Made by a program: the position numbers and the translations under genes. 64,000 nucleotides of DNA from Streptomyces sp. LHD-70 (GTDB taxonomy: Bacteria; Actinomycetota; Actinomycetes; Streptomycetales; Streptomycetaceae): contig NZ_JAVIFW010000003.1 in assembly GCF_031157275.1 (NCBI RefSeq), forward strand, positions 1 to 64,000, written 5' to 3'. Below the pieces are notes generated by a model, which saw nothing but the letters and a program-made list of their open reading frames with translations, did no database searches and was not told the origin of the DNA. Positions 54,191 through 62,942 of this stretch are shown here, piece after piece; position 1 is the stretch's first letter, and the number at the start of each line of letters is the position of its first letter.

Positions 54191-55261
54191 TCAGCGTCCG
54201 TCGGCGTCCGCCCAGTCCTCGTGCAGTGGACGGGCTGTGGCAAGGCCCGCGAGCACACCCACGCCGACGGTCACCGCCGCGAAGCTCAGAGTGTTGCCGA
54301 CCGTAGCCGTCGCGGCGACCGAGGCCAGCGCGAGTCCCGCCGTCAGTACGAACGGAGTGGACCGCGACGAGCGCCACAGGGCGTGAAGGAGCCAGCAGAA
54401 CGCGGTCGCCGAAAGTGCCACACCTATAAGGCCCTGTTCTGCGGCGAGCTGCAGAGGTGCGGAGTGCGGCCTGATGTCGGAGTGGAGCAGCTGTTGGGCC
54501 GCGGCGCTGAACTCGGCGTACCGGCCTGGCCCGACGCCCAGTGCCGGGTCGCGCTCGGCCAGCAGCAACGCGTCCTGCCAGAGCGCCACGCGATGGCCGG
54601 ACAGTCGAGCCGTGAGGGTGTCGGCCAGACCGCCGGGGATTGCCGAGGCCGCCGCCGCCCAGACCGTCGCGACCAGCAGTCCGACCGCTAGTCCGAGACC
54701 GGCGAGGGCCCTGCCCCGGTGTGTGACGCGTGCGGCGGCGAGCGAGCACAGCAGCACCGCGACGCATCCGACGAGACCGGCCGCCGAGCCGAGCGCCGCC
54801 GACACGGCCGCCGTCCCGAGCGCGAACAGACGCAGGACGAGCCGGAGCCCGCCCCTGCCCGTCGCCCAGGCTCCGCAGCACGCGGCACCGGCGGACAGCA
54901 CCAGGAGTGCCGCCACCGGACTTGTGTGGCCGAGCGGGGACGTGCTGATCCCGGACATCCCGGTACGGGAGGGGTCGGCGCTCGACACGGCGGGGGAGGC
55001 GGTCACGGCGAGGTACAGGCCCGCGGCTGAGGCCATGGCACAGGCCCCGACGGGCAGCACCGCGCCCCCGATCCGCCCGCAGGCGTACCCCGCCGCCAGG
55101 GCGAGAACGGCGAGCAGGACTCCTTCGGGCCCACCTCCTCGCGCTGTCGCGGTGATCAACGCCCATAACGCGCAGCAGGCCAGAATCGCCATGCCCGCGA
55201 CATCGGCCGCGCCGCGGCGGGCGGACGCACCGTCACAGATGCGGACCGTCGCAGAAGTCAT
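54191..55261 (-). CDS. O-antigen ligase-like membrane protein (Wzy_C type)
   Basis: 356 residues from ATG 55261. About ten membrane helices; a central outer loop contains SGHRVALWQDALLLAERDPA, GVGPGRYAEFSAAAQQLL and then HSAPLQLAAEQGLIGVALSA, the hallmark of the O-antigen ligase/polymerase family. These enzymes join or polymerise glycans on undecaprenyl carriers outside the membrane. No other glycan genes are near, although a GT2 gene lies 1.5 kb away. The 5' leader has a 13-base G run on this strand just upstream of the ATG. Confidence 0.83.
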   Translation of the reverse strand: MTSATVRICDGASARRGAADVAGMAILACCALWALITATARGGGPEGVLLAVLALAAGYACGRIGGAVLPVGACAMASAAGLYLAVTASPAVSSADPSRTGMSGISTSPLGHTSPVAALLVLSAGAACCGAWATGRGGLRLVLRLFALGTAAVSAALGSAAGLVGCVAVLLCSLAAARVTHRGRALAGLGLAVGLLVATVWAAAASAIPGGLADTLTARLSGHRVALWQDALLLAERDPALGVGPGRYAEFSAAAQQLLHSDIRPHSAPLQLAAEQGLIGVALSATAFCWLLHALWRSSRSTPFVLTAGLALASVAATATVGNTLSFAAVTVGVGVLAGLATARPLHEDWADADGR

Positions 55262-55270
55262 CGGCTGTTT

Positions 55271-55283
55271 CCCCCCCCCCCCC
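55271..55283. repeat. Homopolymer, 13 C (G on the gene strand), in a 5' leader
   Basis: An uninterrupted run of 13 C lies 10-22 bp upstream of the O-antigen-ligase-like ATG (55261). On the coding strand it is poly-G and may itself act as the ribosome site. Beyond it, 55284-55577 holds no gene that I can see and should contain promoters for both divergent genes. Confidence 0.9.
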
Positions 55284-55564
55284 GGTCGCCCCCGACTGCC
55301 TCCCCGTCCGACCGAGCCGGGCAACAGCGCCGGACAGCCGGTCGGAGGCACGGGCACACGGTAATGGCTGGGGTGCGGATTTGTGCCCCTGTCACGGGGA
55401 TGCGGAATCTTGTAGTGCAGGCATACGGAGGTTGAAGGGCGGCGGAGGATGATCAGCGCTGCAGGGACGTGGCGTTCAGCGGGCCGCACGCGCGCGTGCC
55501 GATCGCTCGCCCTCGGGGTGCTGCGCGGCCCGGACCACCATGCGGCCCTGTCAGTGCCGCGCCG

Positions 55565-55570
55565 TAGACT
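55565..55570 (+). promoter_or_regulatory. -10 element of a leaderless lnt transcript
   Basis: TAGACT, then 7 bp, then GTG 55578. This favours 55578 over upstream in-frame starts. Confidence 0.55.
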
Positions 55571-55577
55571 CCGCGAG

Positions 55578-57158
55578 GTGACAGCCACCACCACCTCCAC
55601 CGACGTGCCGGGCCCGCAGGAACCGGATTCCGGGCGTTCCGCGCGCGACAAGCTGCTGCGGCGGTTCGCGCCGCCCGTGGCCGCCGTGGTCTCGGGACTG
55701 CTGATGTACGCCGCGTTCCCGCCCCGCGAACTGTGGTGGCTCGCACCGATCGCCTTCGCCCTGTTCGGCCTCGCCGTGCACGGTCGGCGGGCGCGCGCCG
55801 GGTTCGGACTCGGCCTGCTCATGGGGCTCGGTTTCCTGGTGCCACTGCTGTCCTGGACCGGCGTCGACGTGGGCCCGTTGCCGTGGCTGGCGCTCGCCGT
55901 CACCGAGGCGGTTTTCGTGGCCCTGGGGGCGGCGGGCATCGCCTTCGTGACCCGGCTGCCCGCCTGGCCGCTGTGGGCTGCGGCCGTGTGGATCGTCGAC
56001 GAGGCGCTGCGGGCCCGGTTCCCGTTCGGCGGCTTCCCGTGGGGCAAGGTCGCGTTCGGGCAGCCCAGTGGTGTCTTCCTGCCGCTGGCGTCGATCGGCG
56101 GCACGCCTCTGCTCGGGTTCGCGGTGGTCCTGTGCGGGTTCGCGCTGGCCGCGCTCGTACGCGTAATCGTCACTACAAAGGGGGTGCGGGACCGGGCAGT
56201 CATCGCAGCGGGGGCGCTGACCGTGGCGCCGGTCGTCGCCGGGGCCGCCGTGCTGCCGGCGATGTCGAACGAGGCGGAGAACGGCACCGCGCGGGTGGCC
56301 GTCATCCAGGGGAATGTGCCCCGCATGGGCCTCGACTTCAACGCCCAGCGGCGGGCGGTGCTGGACTACCACGTACGCGAGACGATGAAGCTCGCCGACG
56401 CCGAGGTGAAGCCCGACCTGGTGGTGTGGCCGGAGAACTCCTCGGACATCGACCCGTACGTCAACGCGGACGCGTACGCCGAGATCGACAAGGCCGCCAA
56501 GGCGGTCGGGGCGCCCATCTCCGTCGGTGCCGTCGTCACGGCGGAGGACGGCACCGCGCGTAACCGCCAGATCCTCTGGGACCCGAAGACCGGTCCCGGG
56601 GCGGTGTACGACAAGCGGCAGTTGCAGCCCTTCGGGGAGTACATGCCCTACCGCGGCTTCTTCAGGATCTTCAGCAAGGACGTGGACCGCGCGGGCAGCT
56701 TCGTGCCCGGCGACAAGCCCGTCGTGTTCGACATGGCGGGCACCGGGATCGGTCCCGTGACCTGCTACGAGGCCGCGTTCGACGGGGTGGTGCGGGACCA
56801 GGTCGAGGCCGGTGCCGAGATCCTGTCCGTGCCGAGCAACAACGCGACCTTCGGGCGCAGTCAGATGACGTACCAGCAGCTCGCCATGGACCGGGTGCGG
56901 GCCGTCGAGCACGGACGCGCGGTGCTCGTTCCGGTCACCAGCGGCGTCAGCGCGGTGATCCGCCCCGACGGGTCGATAGCGCAGGACACCGGGATGTTCG
57001 TGCCCGACACGCTCGTCGCCGAGGTGCCCAAGCGCACCTCGCAGACCGTGGCCACGCGCGTGGGTGCCTGGCCGGAGGCGCTGCTTGTCGCGGTCGGCGT
57101 GGGCGGACTCGGCTGGGCCCTGGCGCGATCGCTCAAGGCACGGCGCCCGGCGGCCTGA
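55578..57158 (+). CDS. lnt: Apolipoprotein N-acyltransferase
   Basis: 526 residues from GTG 55578. After a short disordered head come about seven membrane helices (LLMYAAFPPRELWWLAPIAF, and PWGKVAFGQPSG typical of Lnt), then an outer nitrilase domain (about 240-500). The catalytic Glu-Lys-Cys set is visible: WPENSSDIDPY (Glu in the nitrilase fold), YDKRQLQPFGEYMPYR (Lys) and GIGPVTCYEAAF (Cys). It N-acylates the terminal Cys of lipoproteins. A final helix re-enters the membrane. Streptomyces usually carry two lnt copies, so redundancy is possible. It is transcribed towards the Nudix gene. Confidence 0.93.
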   Translation: MTATTTSTDVPGPQEPDSGRSARDKLLRRFAPPVAAVVSGLLMYAAFPPRELWWLAPIAFALFGLAVHGRRARAGFGLGLLMGLGFLVPLLSWTGVDVGPLPWLALAVTEAVFVALGAAGIAFVTRLPAWPLWAAAVWIVDEALRARFPFGGFPWGKVAFGQPSGVFLPLASIGGTPLLGFAVVLCGFALAALVRVIVTTKGVRDRAVIAAGALTVAPVVAGAAVLPAMSNEAENGTARVAVIQGNVPRMGLDFNAQRRAVLDYHVRETMKLADAEVKPDLVVWPENSSDIDPYVNADAYAEIDKAAKAVGAPISVGAVVTAEDGTARNRQILWDPKTGPGAVYDKRQLQPFGEYMPYRGFFRIFSKDVDRAGSFVPGDKPVVFDMAGTGIGPVTCYEAAFDGVVRDQVEAGAEILSVPSNNATFGRSQMTYQQLAMDRVRAVEHGRAVLVPVTSGVSAVIRPDGSIAQDTGMFVPDTLVAEVPKRTSQTVATRVGAWPEALLVAVGVGGLGWALARSLKARRPAA

Positions 57159-57190
57159 CGCACCGGGCGGGCAGTGTCGTAGGTGGCCGT

Positions 57191-57196
57191 TAGGGT
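57191..57196 (+). promoter_or_regulatory. -10 element of a leaderless Nudix transcript
   Basis: TAGGGT, then 7 bp, then ATG 57204; no ribosome site is present. Confidence 0.45.
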
Positions 57197-57203
57197 CGTC
57201 GGC

Positions 57204-57683
57204 ATGGCGATTCCTGAGTTCCTTCGTGAGATCCGCGCCTCGGCGGGGCACCAGCTCCTCTTCTTGCCGGGCGTCACCGCGATCGTCTTCGACGACGAGG
57301 GCAGAGTGCTGCTCGGACGCCGCTCCGACACCGGCAACTGGGCGGTCATCGGCGGCATCCCCGAGCCCGGCGAGCAGCCCGCCGAGTGCGCGGTCCGCGA
57401 GGTGTACGAGGAGACCGCCGTGCGCTGCGAGGTCGAGCGCATCGTGCTGGTGCAGGCGCGGGAGCCGATCCAGTACCCGAACGGCGACATCTGCCAGTTC
57501 ATGGACATCACACTGCGCTGCCGGGCGCTGACTACTGAGTGCTATGTCAACGACGATGAGTCGCTTGAGGTGGGCTGGTTCGAGCCCGACGCTCTGCCAC
57601 CCCTGGAGGAGTTCGGCATTCATCGAATCAAGCAGGCCATGGAGAATGGGCCGACTTGGTTTGAAGGTAATGCGTCGGTGTGA
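57204..57683 (+). CDS. Nudix hydrolase
   Basis: 159 residues from ATG 57204. The Nudix box GGIPEPGEQPAECAVREVYE plus ETAV is intact (G-x5-E-x7-REUxEE). The start FLREIRASAGHQLLFLPGVT and the GRRSDTGNWAVIGG stretch resemble actinobacterial ADP-ribose / nucleotide-sugar Nudix enzymes. The last third, from CYVNDDESLEVGWF onward, is lower in GC. The gene ends right at the start of mobile-element debris, so its native downstream context may have been lost. Confidence 0.9.
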   Translation: MAIPEFLREIRASAGHQLLFLPGVTAIVFDDEGRVLLGRRSDTGNWAVIGGIPEPGEQPAECAVREVYEETAVRCEVERIVLVQAREPIQYPNGDICQFMDITLRCRALTTECYVNDDESLEVGWFEPDALPPLEEFGIHRIKQAMENGPTWFEGNASV

Positions 57684-57689
57684 AGCGGT

Positions 57690-58473
57690 CTTGGGGCACC
57701 GTCGGTGCGGGAGGTCGAGTCGACGAATTGCGCGGGAATGGGAAGGCGTTCCTTCAGGTCTTCGAGGAACCTGGGAACCGGAATGTCGCGCCACTCGCCC
57801 GCTAGGCGGTGCTTGAGGGGAGAATGGAGGGCGACGTACTTTCCGGATCCGTCTTTGACGCGGGTAATCTGTCGGCGAGTGCGCAGAGTCCCCTTCAGGA
57901 AATCGCCAGGCAAGACTCCCAAGGATCCCCCGATTCGCAGACCGGCGCCCGCCATGAGCCAGACGGCAGGCTCAAGTCGTGGACCGATTTCCTGAGCGAG
58001 TGCGGCTACTTCAGCTTCACTCGGAAGTGATCGCTCGTCCACGGGCAAGGTGGGATTGTCCGGCTTCTTGGCCTCCTGCACAGGATTGTTGGGGATGCGC
58101 TTAGGCTGCACAGCGTGCGAGAACAGGCCGGAGAGCGGTATGCGTCGAGCCTCGATGGTGTTGGAGGCCGCCCCATCCCGGCGCCACCGGGCGTACAGCG
58201 CTTCCACGTCCGAAGCGGGGCCAGCCACTCATCGGCATAGTGATGGACCGACACCTCGCCCGCAGCAGGATCGATGTAGGCATTTTCGCGCTTCGGCGAC
58301 TGGGTGATGTTGTATTCGATAAGTCCGGCCAAGCCAAACGTGTTTGGGTGACACAGACCTGGCTCCGAGGGCATGGAGGTCTTATTTGCGAAATCGTGGG
58401 CCCGGATCGGAGCCGTTCCGGTCCGATAGACTCCTGAAGTCGTAGAGGCTGACTGCCTCGGGACGTACGTCAT
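57690..58473 (-). pseudogene. Truncated, frameshifted tyrosine-recombinase integrase
   Basis: The N-terminal part ENAYIDPAAGEVSVHHYADE then WLAP is an integrase arm/SAM-like start. The frame breaks near 58225 and continues as SDVEALYARWRRDGAASNTI, FSHAVQPKRIPNNPVQEAKK and the first catalytic Arg region WLMAGAGLRIGGSLGVLPGD. It then shows RTRRQITRVKDGSGKYVALH and fades out beside the Nudix gene. The catalytic HxxR and Tyr are missing, as is much of the core-binding domain. Codon GC3 is lower than in neighbours, fitting foreign origin. It probably marks an old integrative element; I see no tRNA or att duplication. Confidence 0.8.
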
Positions 58474-58771
58474 GAAGTTCGCTGGTCGGGCGCCCTGAGC
58501 TGCGGTTCTGACCGCAGTCGGGCGCCTGACCTGCAGCGACGTGCCTTTCTGGAGCTTTCACAGTCGTTCGCATTTATGCGGCCGGAACTCCCCACAGCCT
58601 CCCCCACTAGGGCCGATCTCCCCAGGAACTCCCCAAGGAAACGGATGGACAGCTGCCCCCGGGAGGGTCCGGATGTTAAGTGATCCAGGCCTTGGGGCGG
58701 CGGCTCTGTCGGTTTGGCCCCAGGCCGTGTCCCACAGTGGATCGCTCGTTACTCCGTTCGTGGCGTGTCGA
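58474..58771. other. Noncoding stretch between integrase and transposase remnants
   Basis: 298 bp of mobile-element flank with no convincing gene. It has a small hairpin (CTGCGGTTCTGACCGCAG, 58500-58517) and repeated CTCCCCA motifs at 58588-58637. No terminal inverted repeat of the IS element could be recognised. Confidence 0.5.
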
Positions 58772-59310
58772 CATGAACTGACGGATGAGGTTTGGGGTGT
58801 TGATCGAGCCGTTGCTGGCGCCGGGGCGGATGGGCAGGCCGGTGCGGGACCGGTGCCAGGTGGTCAACGGGATTCTGTGGAAGCTGTTCACGGGGGTGGC
58901 ATGGCGGGACCTGGCCGAGTGCTTCGGGCGGTGGAAGACGGTCTACGAGCGCTTCCGGCTGTGGTCGGCCGACGGGCGCTGGGACGGTCTGCTGGCTCAC
59001 GTCCAGCAGTACTCTGATGCGGTCGGGGCCGTGGACTGGGCGATCGTCTGCGTCGACTCGACCACGGTGCGGGCCCACCAGCACGAGGCCGGGCCCGAAA
59101 GGGGGGAACTGGCCGGGTGAGGCGATCGGCCGGTCCAGAGGCGGGCTGAACACAAAGATCCATCTGGCCTGCGACGGCCATGGCCGGCCCCTCGCCTTCA
59201 CCCTCACCGGCGGGAGCGTCAACGACTGCACCCAGTTCGAGGCCGTCCTGAACCGCATCCGCATCAACAGGCCGGGCCCGGGCAGACCCCGGACGGGTCT
59301 CCTGGAATGA
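58772..59310 (+). pseudogene. Truncated IS5-family transposase
   Basis: Three frames carry one protein: HELTDEVWG (about 58772-58800), then VLIEPLLAPGRMGRPVRDRC to STTVRAHQHEAGP with WRDLAECFGRWKTVYERFRL, and after a second shift near 59095 the frame GRSRGGLNTKIHLACDGHGR to NRPGPGRPRT. The N-terminal insertion-element domain and the first DDE Asp (VCVDSTT) are there. The sequence stops at GPGRPRT, before the second Asp and Glu. Shifts plus truncation make it inactive. The second shift lies where IS5/IS427 elements often use programmed frameshifting, so only the first shift and the truncation are certain damage. Confidence 0.85.
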
Positions 59311-59385
59311 CTTCCTCGCAGCGGTCGTCAGTCGGGGATTCGCGGCCTGAGGGCGGCTGCGGAGCAACGTCGACCGATGGTGCAG

Positions 59386-59429
59386 GTAAGGGGTGGTTGA
59401 GCCTTCCGGAAGGCTCAACCACCCCTTAC
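59386..59429. terminator. 44-bp perfect palindrome, terminator of the catabolic operon
   Basis: Two exact 22-base arms (left begins GTAAGGGGTGGTTGAGCCTT) with no loop, centred between 59407 and 59408, 21 bp downstream of the LLM-oxidoreductase stop. It is symmetrical and works in either direction, isolating the operon from the transposase remnant. Confidence 0.85.
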
Positions 59430-59449
59430 GCGCGCATCGCCGCCAGTCG

Positions 59450-60493
59450 TCACTGGAAAGCCGGCATGACCTCCTTGATGAACAGTTCCAGGGACTTGAC
59501 CTTCTCCTCGTGGGGCAGGCCGGTGTCGATCCAGAAGCTGTACTCGTCGATGCCCATCTCCTCGTACGCGCGCAGTCGTTGGACGACCTCGTCCGGGGTG
59601 CCGATCATCGCGGTCTTGTGCAGGGCCTCCGGGGCGAACTCGGGGCGGTCCGCGAACTTCGACTCGGGGCTTGGCTGGAGGAAGCCGTCGACCGGGGCGT
59701 TCTTGTTGCCGAACCAGGCGTCGAAGGTGCGGTAGAAGCGGTTGATCGCCTCCGCCGCCGGGCGCCAGCCCTCGGGCTCGTCGGGGGAGTGGACGTGGGT
59801 GTGGCGCAGGACCATCAGGTCGGGTCGCGCCACCTCGGGGTGGTTGGCCACCGCGGTGTCGAACTTGCCCTTGAGGTCGGCGACTTCCTCGTCGCCCTTC
59901 ATCAGCGGGGTGACCATGACGTTGCAGCCCTGGGCCACCGCGAAGTCGTGCGAGTCGGGGTCGCGGGCGGCGATCCACATGGGCGGCGTGGGCTGCTGCA
60001 CCGGCTTGGGCACGCTGGTCGAGGTCGGGAACTTCCAGATCTCGCCGTCGTGGGCGTAGTCGCCCTGCCACAACGCCCGTACGGCGGGCACGAGTTCGCG
60101 CAGGTGCTTGCCGCCGTCACGGGCTGAGAGGCCGTCGGCGAGGCGGTCGAACTCGAACTGGTAGGCGCCGCGGGCGAGTCCGACCTCCATCCGGCCGTTG
60201 CTGATGACGTCGAGGAGCGCGCACTCGCCGGCGGCACGGACCGGGTGCCAGAACGGGGCGATGATGGTGCCCGCGCCGAGCCGGATGGTCGACGTCTTCG
60301 CGGCCAGGTGCGCGAGCAGCGGCATCGGGCTCGGGGAGATCGTGTACTCCATCGCGTGGTGCTCGCCGATCCACACGGTGCCGAACCCGCCGGCCTCGGC
60401 CATCAGGGCCAGCTCGGAGAGGTTCTCGAAGAGCTGCCGGTGGCTGACCTCCTCGTCCCAGCGCTCCATGTGCACGAACAACGAAAACCTCAT
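59450..60493 (-). CDS. LLM-class flavin-dependent monooxygenase (luciferase-like)
   Basis: 347 residues from ATG 60493. It is a bacterial-luciferase TIM barrel: MRFSLFVHMERWDEEVSHRQ, GTVWIGEHHAMEYTISPSPM, TSTIRLGAGTIIAPFWHPVR and SNGRMEVGLARGAYQFEFDR. These motifs bind reduced FMN or F420. The group oxygenates or oxidises a small substrate in two-component systems. Its start overlaps the stop of the tautomerase gene and it is last in the operon. No flavin reductase is visible inside the window. Confidence 0.92.
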   Translation of the reverse strand: MRFSLFVHMERWDEEVSHRQLFENLSELALMAEAGGFGTVWIGEHHAMEYTISPSPMPLLAHLAAKTSTIRLGAGTIIAPFWHPVRAAGECALLDVISNGRMEVGLARGAYQFEFDRLADGLSARDGGKHLRELVPAVRALWQGDYAHDGEIWKFPTSTSVPKPVQQPTPPMWIAARDPDSHDFAVAQGCNVMVTPLMKGDEEVADLKGKFDTAVANHPEVARPDLMVLRHTHVHSPDEPEGWRPAAEAINRFYRTFDAWFGNKNAPVDGFLQPSPESKFADRPEFAPEALHKTAMIGTPDEVVQRLRAYEEMGIDEYSFWIDTGLPHEEKVKSLELFIKEVMPAFQ

Positions 60494-60723
60494 GACTGCT
60501 CCTCGTGTGCGGGGGTGCTCGGGCCGTTCAGCTCGGTGTCCATCTCGGTGAGCGTGATGTCACCGGTGGCCCAGTGCGTACGGGGGACTTCGTGGACGAC
60601 GACCCGGATGTGCTCGGGGCGGGTGCCGGTGGTGCGCAGGACTGCGGTGTGCACCTCGTGCAGCAGGTCCCGGATCTGGGCCGGGGTGCGGCCCTCGGCG
60701 AGGGTGATGGCGACCTGGGGCAT
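60490..60723 (-). CDS. 4-Oxalocrotonate tautomerase-family protein
   Basis: 77 residues from ATG 60723. MPQVAITLAEGRTPAQIRDL gives the catalytic N-terminal Pro after Met removal, and RPEHIRVVVHEVPRTHWATG the rest of the beta-alpha-beta unit. The tail after residue 62 is an extension. The family interconverts enol and keto forms of oxoacids made by ring cleavage. It overlaps the monooxygenase start by 4 bp. Confidence 0.92.
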   Translation of the reverse strand: MPQVAITLAEGRTPAQIRDLLHEVHTAVLRTTGTRPEHIRVVVHEVPRTHWATGDITLTEMDTELNGPSTPAHEEQS

Positions 60724-60724
60724 G

Positions 60725-62212
60725 TCAGCTCCGCATCGTGAACGGGTCGGCCACGGGCTCGTCGCTCGTGTTGATCCAGACGCTCTTGAGCCGTGTGTAC
60801 TCCTTGATGGACTCGGTGCCGTGCTCGACGCCGACGCCGCTGGTCTTGAAGCCCTGGCGCGGGGACATCGGGGACATGGCCCGGTAGGTGTTGACCCATA
60901 CGGTTCCGGCGTCCAGGCAGGCCGCCATGCGGTGCGCCCGTGCGAGGTTCTGCGTCCAGACCCCGGCGGCGAGCCCGTAGTCGGTGTCGTTGGCCAGGCG
61001 GACGACCTCGTCCTCGGTGTCGAACGGCATCACGGCCAGGACGGGGCCGAAGATCTCCTCGCGTACGACCCGCATGTCGTTGTGGACGTCCACGAGGACG
61101 GTGGGCTCGTAGAACCAGCCGCCGAGGCCGCCGTCGGTGGGGTTGCCGCCGGTCAGCACGCGGGCGCCCTCCTCGCGACCGAGGTCGACGTACCCGGCGA
61201 CCTTGTCCCGCTGCTCGGCGAAGGCCAGCGGGCCGAGTTCGGTGTGCTCGTCCATCGGGTCGCCGATCCGGATGGCCTTGGCGCGCTGCGTGACGCGCTC
61301 GACCAGCTCGTCGTAGACCGACCGGTGTGCGAAGACGCGGCTGCCCGCGATGCAGGTCTGGCCCGCGGCGGCGAAGATGCCCGCGACCACGCCCATCGCC
61401 GCGTTCGGGATGTTCGCGTCGTCGAAGACGATGTTCGGGGACTTGCCGCCGAGTTCGAGCGTGGAGCCGATGAAACGGCTCGCGGTCGCCGCGGCGATAC
61501 GGGAGCCGGTGGCCGTGCTGCCCGTGAAGGAGATCTTCGCCAGGTCGCGGTGGTCGACCAGGGCCTGTCCGGCCTCGGCGCCGAACCCGGTGACGACGTT
61601 GACGGCGCCCGGCGGGAACCCTGCTTCCAGGGCGAGTTCGGCGAGCTTGAGGACGGTTGCCGAGGTGTACTCGGAGGGCTTGATCACCACAGTGTTGCCC
61701 GCGCAGAGCGCCGGGGCCAGCTTGCTGCTGGTGAGCGTCAGCGGAGAGTTCCACGGGGTGATCGCGCCGACGACGCCGAGGGGTTCGCGGGCCGTGTAGT
61801 TGAGCACCTGGCGGTCGGAGGTGGGGATGAAGTCGCCGTGGATCTTGTCGGCGAGGCCGGCGTAGTAGTGGAAGTACTCGGGCAGGGTGGCGAGTTGGCC
61901 GCGCATCTCGCGCAGCAGCTTGCCGTTGTCCCGGGTCTCCATCCGCGCGAGTTCCTCGGCGTTCTCGGTGATCAGGTCACCGAGCCGGCGCAGCAGATGC
62001 CCACGCGTGGTCTGGCTGAGGTTCCGCCAGCGCGGGTCCTCGAAGGCGAGGCGGGCGGCGGCCACGGCCCGGTCGACGTCGGCGGCGTTCCCGCGCGCCG
62101 CCCGGTAGAGGGGCTGCCGGGTGGCCGGGTTGGTGCTCTCGAAGTACTCGCCCGACGCGGGCTCGACCCACGTACCGCCGATGAAGTGCTGCAGCGTGGT
62201 GAGTTCAGACAT
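60725..62212 (-). CDS. NAD(P)-dependent aldehyde dehydrogenase (semialdehyde type)
   Basis: 495 residues from ATG 62212. The Rossmann and catalytic features are complete: ITPWNSPL, KPSEYTSATVLKLAE, FTGSTATGSRIA, Glu253 in LELGGKSPN, catalytic Cys287 in AAGQTCIAGSR, and EIFGPVLAVM. The sequence pattern is close to 2-hydroxymuconic-semialdehyde and betaine-aldehyde dehydrogenases. In this operon it probably oxidises an aldehyde released by ring opening. Its stop is 1 bp from the tautomerase start and its start overlaps the hydrolase stop. Confidence 0.93.
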   Translation of the reverse strand: MSELTTLQHFIGGTWVEPASGEYFESTNPATRQPLYRAARGNAADVDRAVAAARLAFEDPRWRNLSQTTRGHLLRRLGDLITENAEELARMETRDNGKLLREMRGQLATLPEYFHYYAGLADKIHGDFIPTSDRQVLNYTAREPLGVVGAITPWNSPLTLTSSKLAPALCAGNTVVIKPSEYTSATVLKLAELALEAGFPPGAVNVVTGFGAEAGQALVDHRDLAKISFTGSTATGSRIAAATASRFIGSTLELGGKSPNIVFDDANIPNAAMGVVAGIFAAAGQTCIAGSRVFAHRSVYDELVERVTQRAKAIRIGDPMDEHTELGPLAFAEQRDKVAGYVDLGREEGARVLTGGNPTDGGLGGWFYEPTVLVDVHNDMRVVREEIFGPVLAVMPFDTEDEVVRLANDTDYGLAAGVWTQNLARAHRMAACLDAGTVWVNTYRAMSPMSPRQGFKTSGVGVEHGTESIKEYTRLKSVWINTSDEPVADPFTMRS

Positions 62213-62936
62213 GTGCGCGCTCTCCGATGAACGTGGTGAGGGAGTCGACGAACGCCTGCGGGCGTTGGACGGGCAGCATGTGCCGCGCTCCGGGGACGAC
62301 GACCGCGCGGCAGTGCGGCAGCGCCGCGGCGAGCCGGTGCGTCATCTCGGGCGTGGAGCCGGGGTCGTCCGCGCCGGTCACGGCAAGCGCGGGTACGGCG
62401 ATGTCGCCCAGGTGCGGGGCGAGTTCGGCGTCCGCGGTGGCGAAGACGCGGTAGCAGCCGAGGAAGGACCCCACGTCGTTGGCGAGCAGCGTGGCTTCCG
62501 TACGGGCGATCCGGTCGGCGTCGACGTCCGTGCCCGCGTACCAGCGCTGCAGGGAGGCGGCCGTGCTCGCCGCGCAGTCGGCCTCGGCGGCGCGCAGCCG
62601 GTCGAGGACGGACGCGCGCTCCTCGGCCGTCCGCGCGCACACCGAGCTGACCGACGTGAGCGTGGCCACCAACTCAGGGTGGTGCAGGGCCAGTTGTTGT
62701 GCGACGAGCGCGCCGAGCGAGAACCCGACCAGGTGCGCGCCGACCGGGATCTCGCCGGCGACGCCGTCGGCCAGCTCGGCGAGCGTCACCCCGTCGTGCA
62801 CAGGCGGGCGCGCGCCGTGGCCCGGCAGGTCGGGGGTGATCACGGTGAAGCGGTCGGCGAGGAGCGCGGCGGCGGGCTCCCACATGGTGTGGTCGAGCCC
62901 GACGCCGTGCAGCAGCACCAGGGGCGGCTTGGTCAT
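62205..62936 (-). CDS. Alpha/beta-fold hydrolase (enol-lactonase/meta-cleavage hydrolase-like)
   Basis: 243 residues from ATG 62936. Oxyanion and nucleophile motifs: PPLVLLHGVGLDHTMWEPAA and HLVGFSLGALVAQQLALHHP (nucleophile Ser). The acid is in ALAVTGADDPGSTPE and the His in VPGARHMLPVQRP. It resembles 3-oxoadipate enol-lactonase and related C-C or ester hydrolases. It is bracketed by the DUF1185 genes and the aldehyde dehydrogenase in one transcript, fitting hydrolysis of a ring-opened intermediate. Confidence 0.9.
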   Translation of the reverse strand: MTKPPLVLLHGVGLDHTMWEPAAALLADRFTVITPDLPGHGARPPVHDGVTLAELADGVAGEIPVGAHLVGFSLGALVAQQLALHHPELVATLTSVSSVCARTAEERASVLDRLRAAEADCAASTAASLQRWYAGTDVDADRIARTEATLLANDVGSFLGCYRVFATADAELAPHLGDIAVPALAVTGADDPGSTPEMTHRLAAALPHCRAVVVPGARHMLPVQRPQAFVDSLTTFIGERAHV

Positions 62937-62942
62937 ACGGGC

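Noticed and set aside
57684..59430. A tRNA gene as integration site beside the integrase remnant
   Set aside because: No cloverleaf or T-loop-like motif was seen near the remnant on either strand; a tRNA scan would be needed to exclude one fully.
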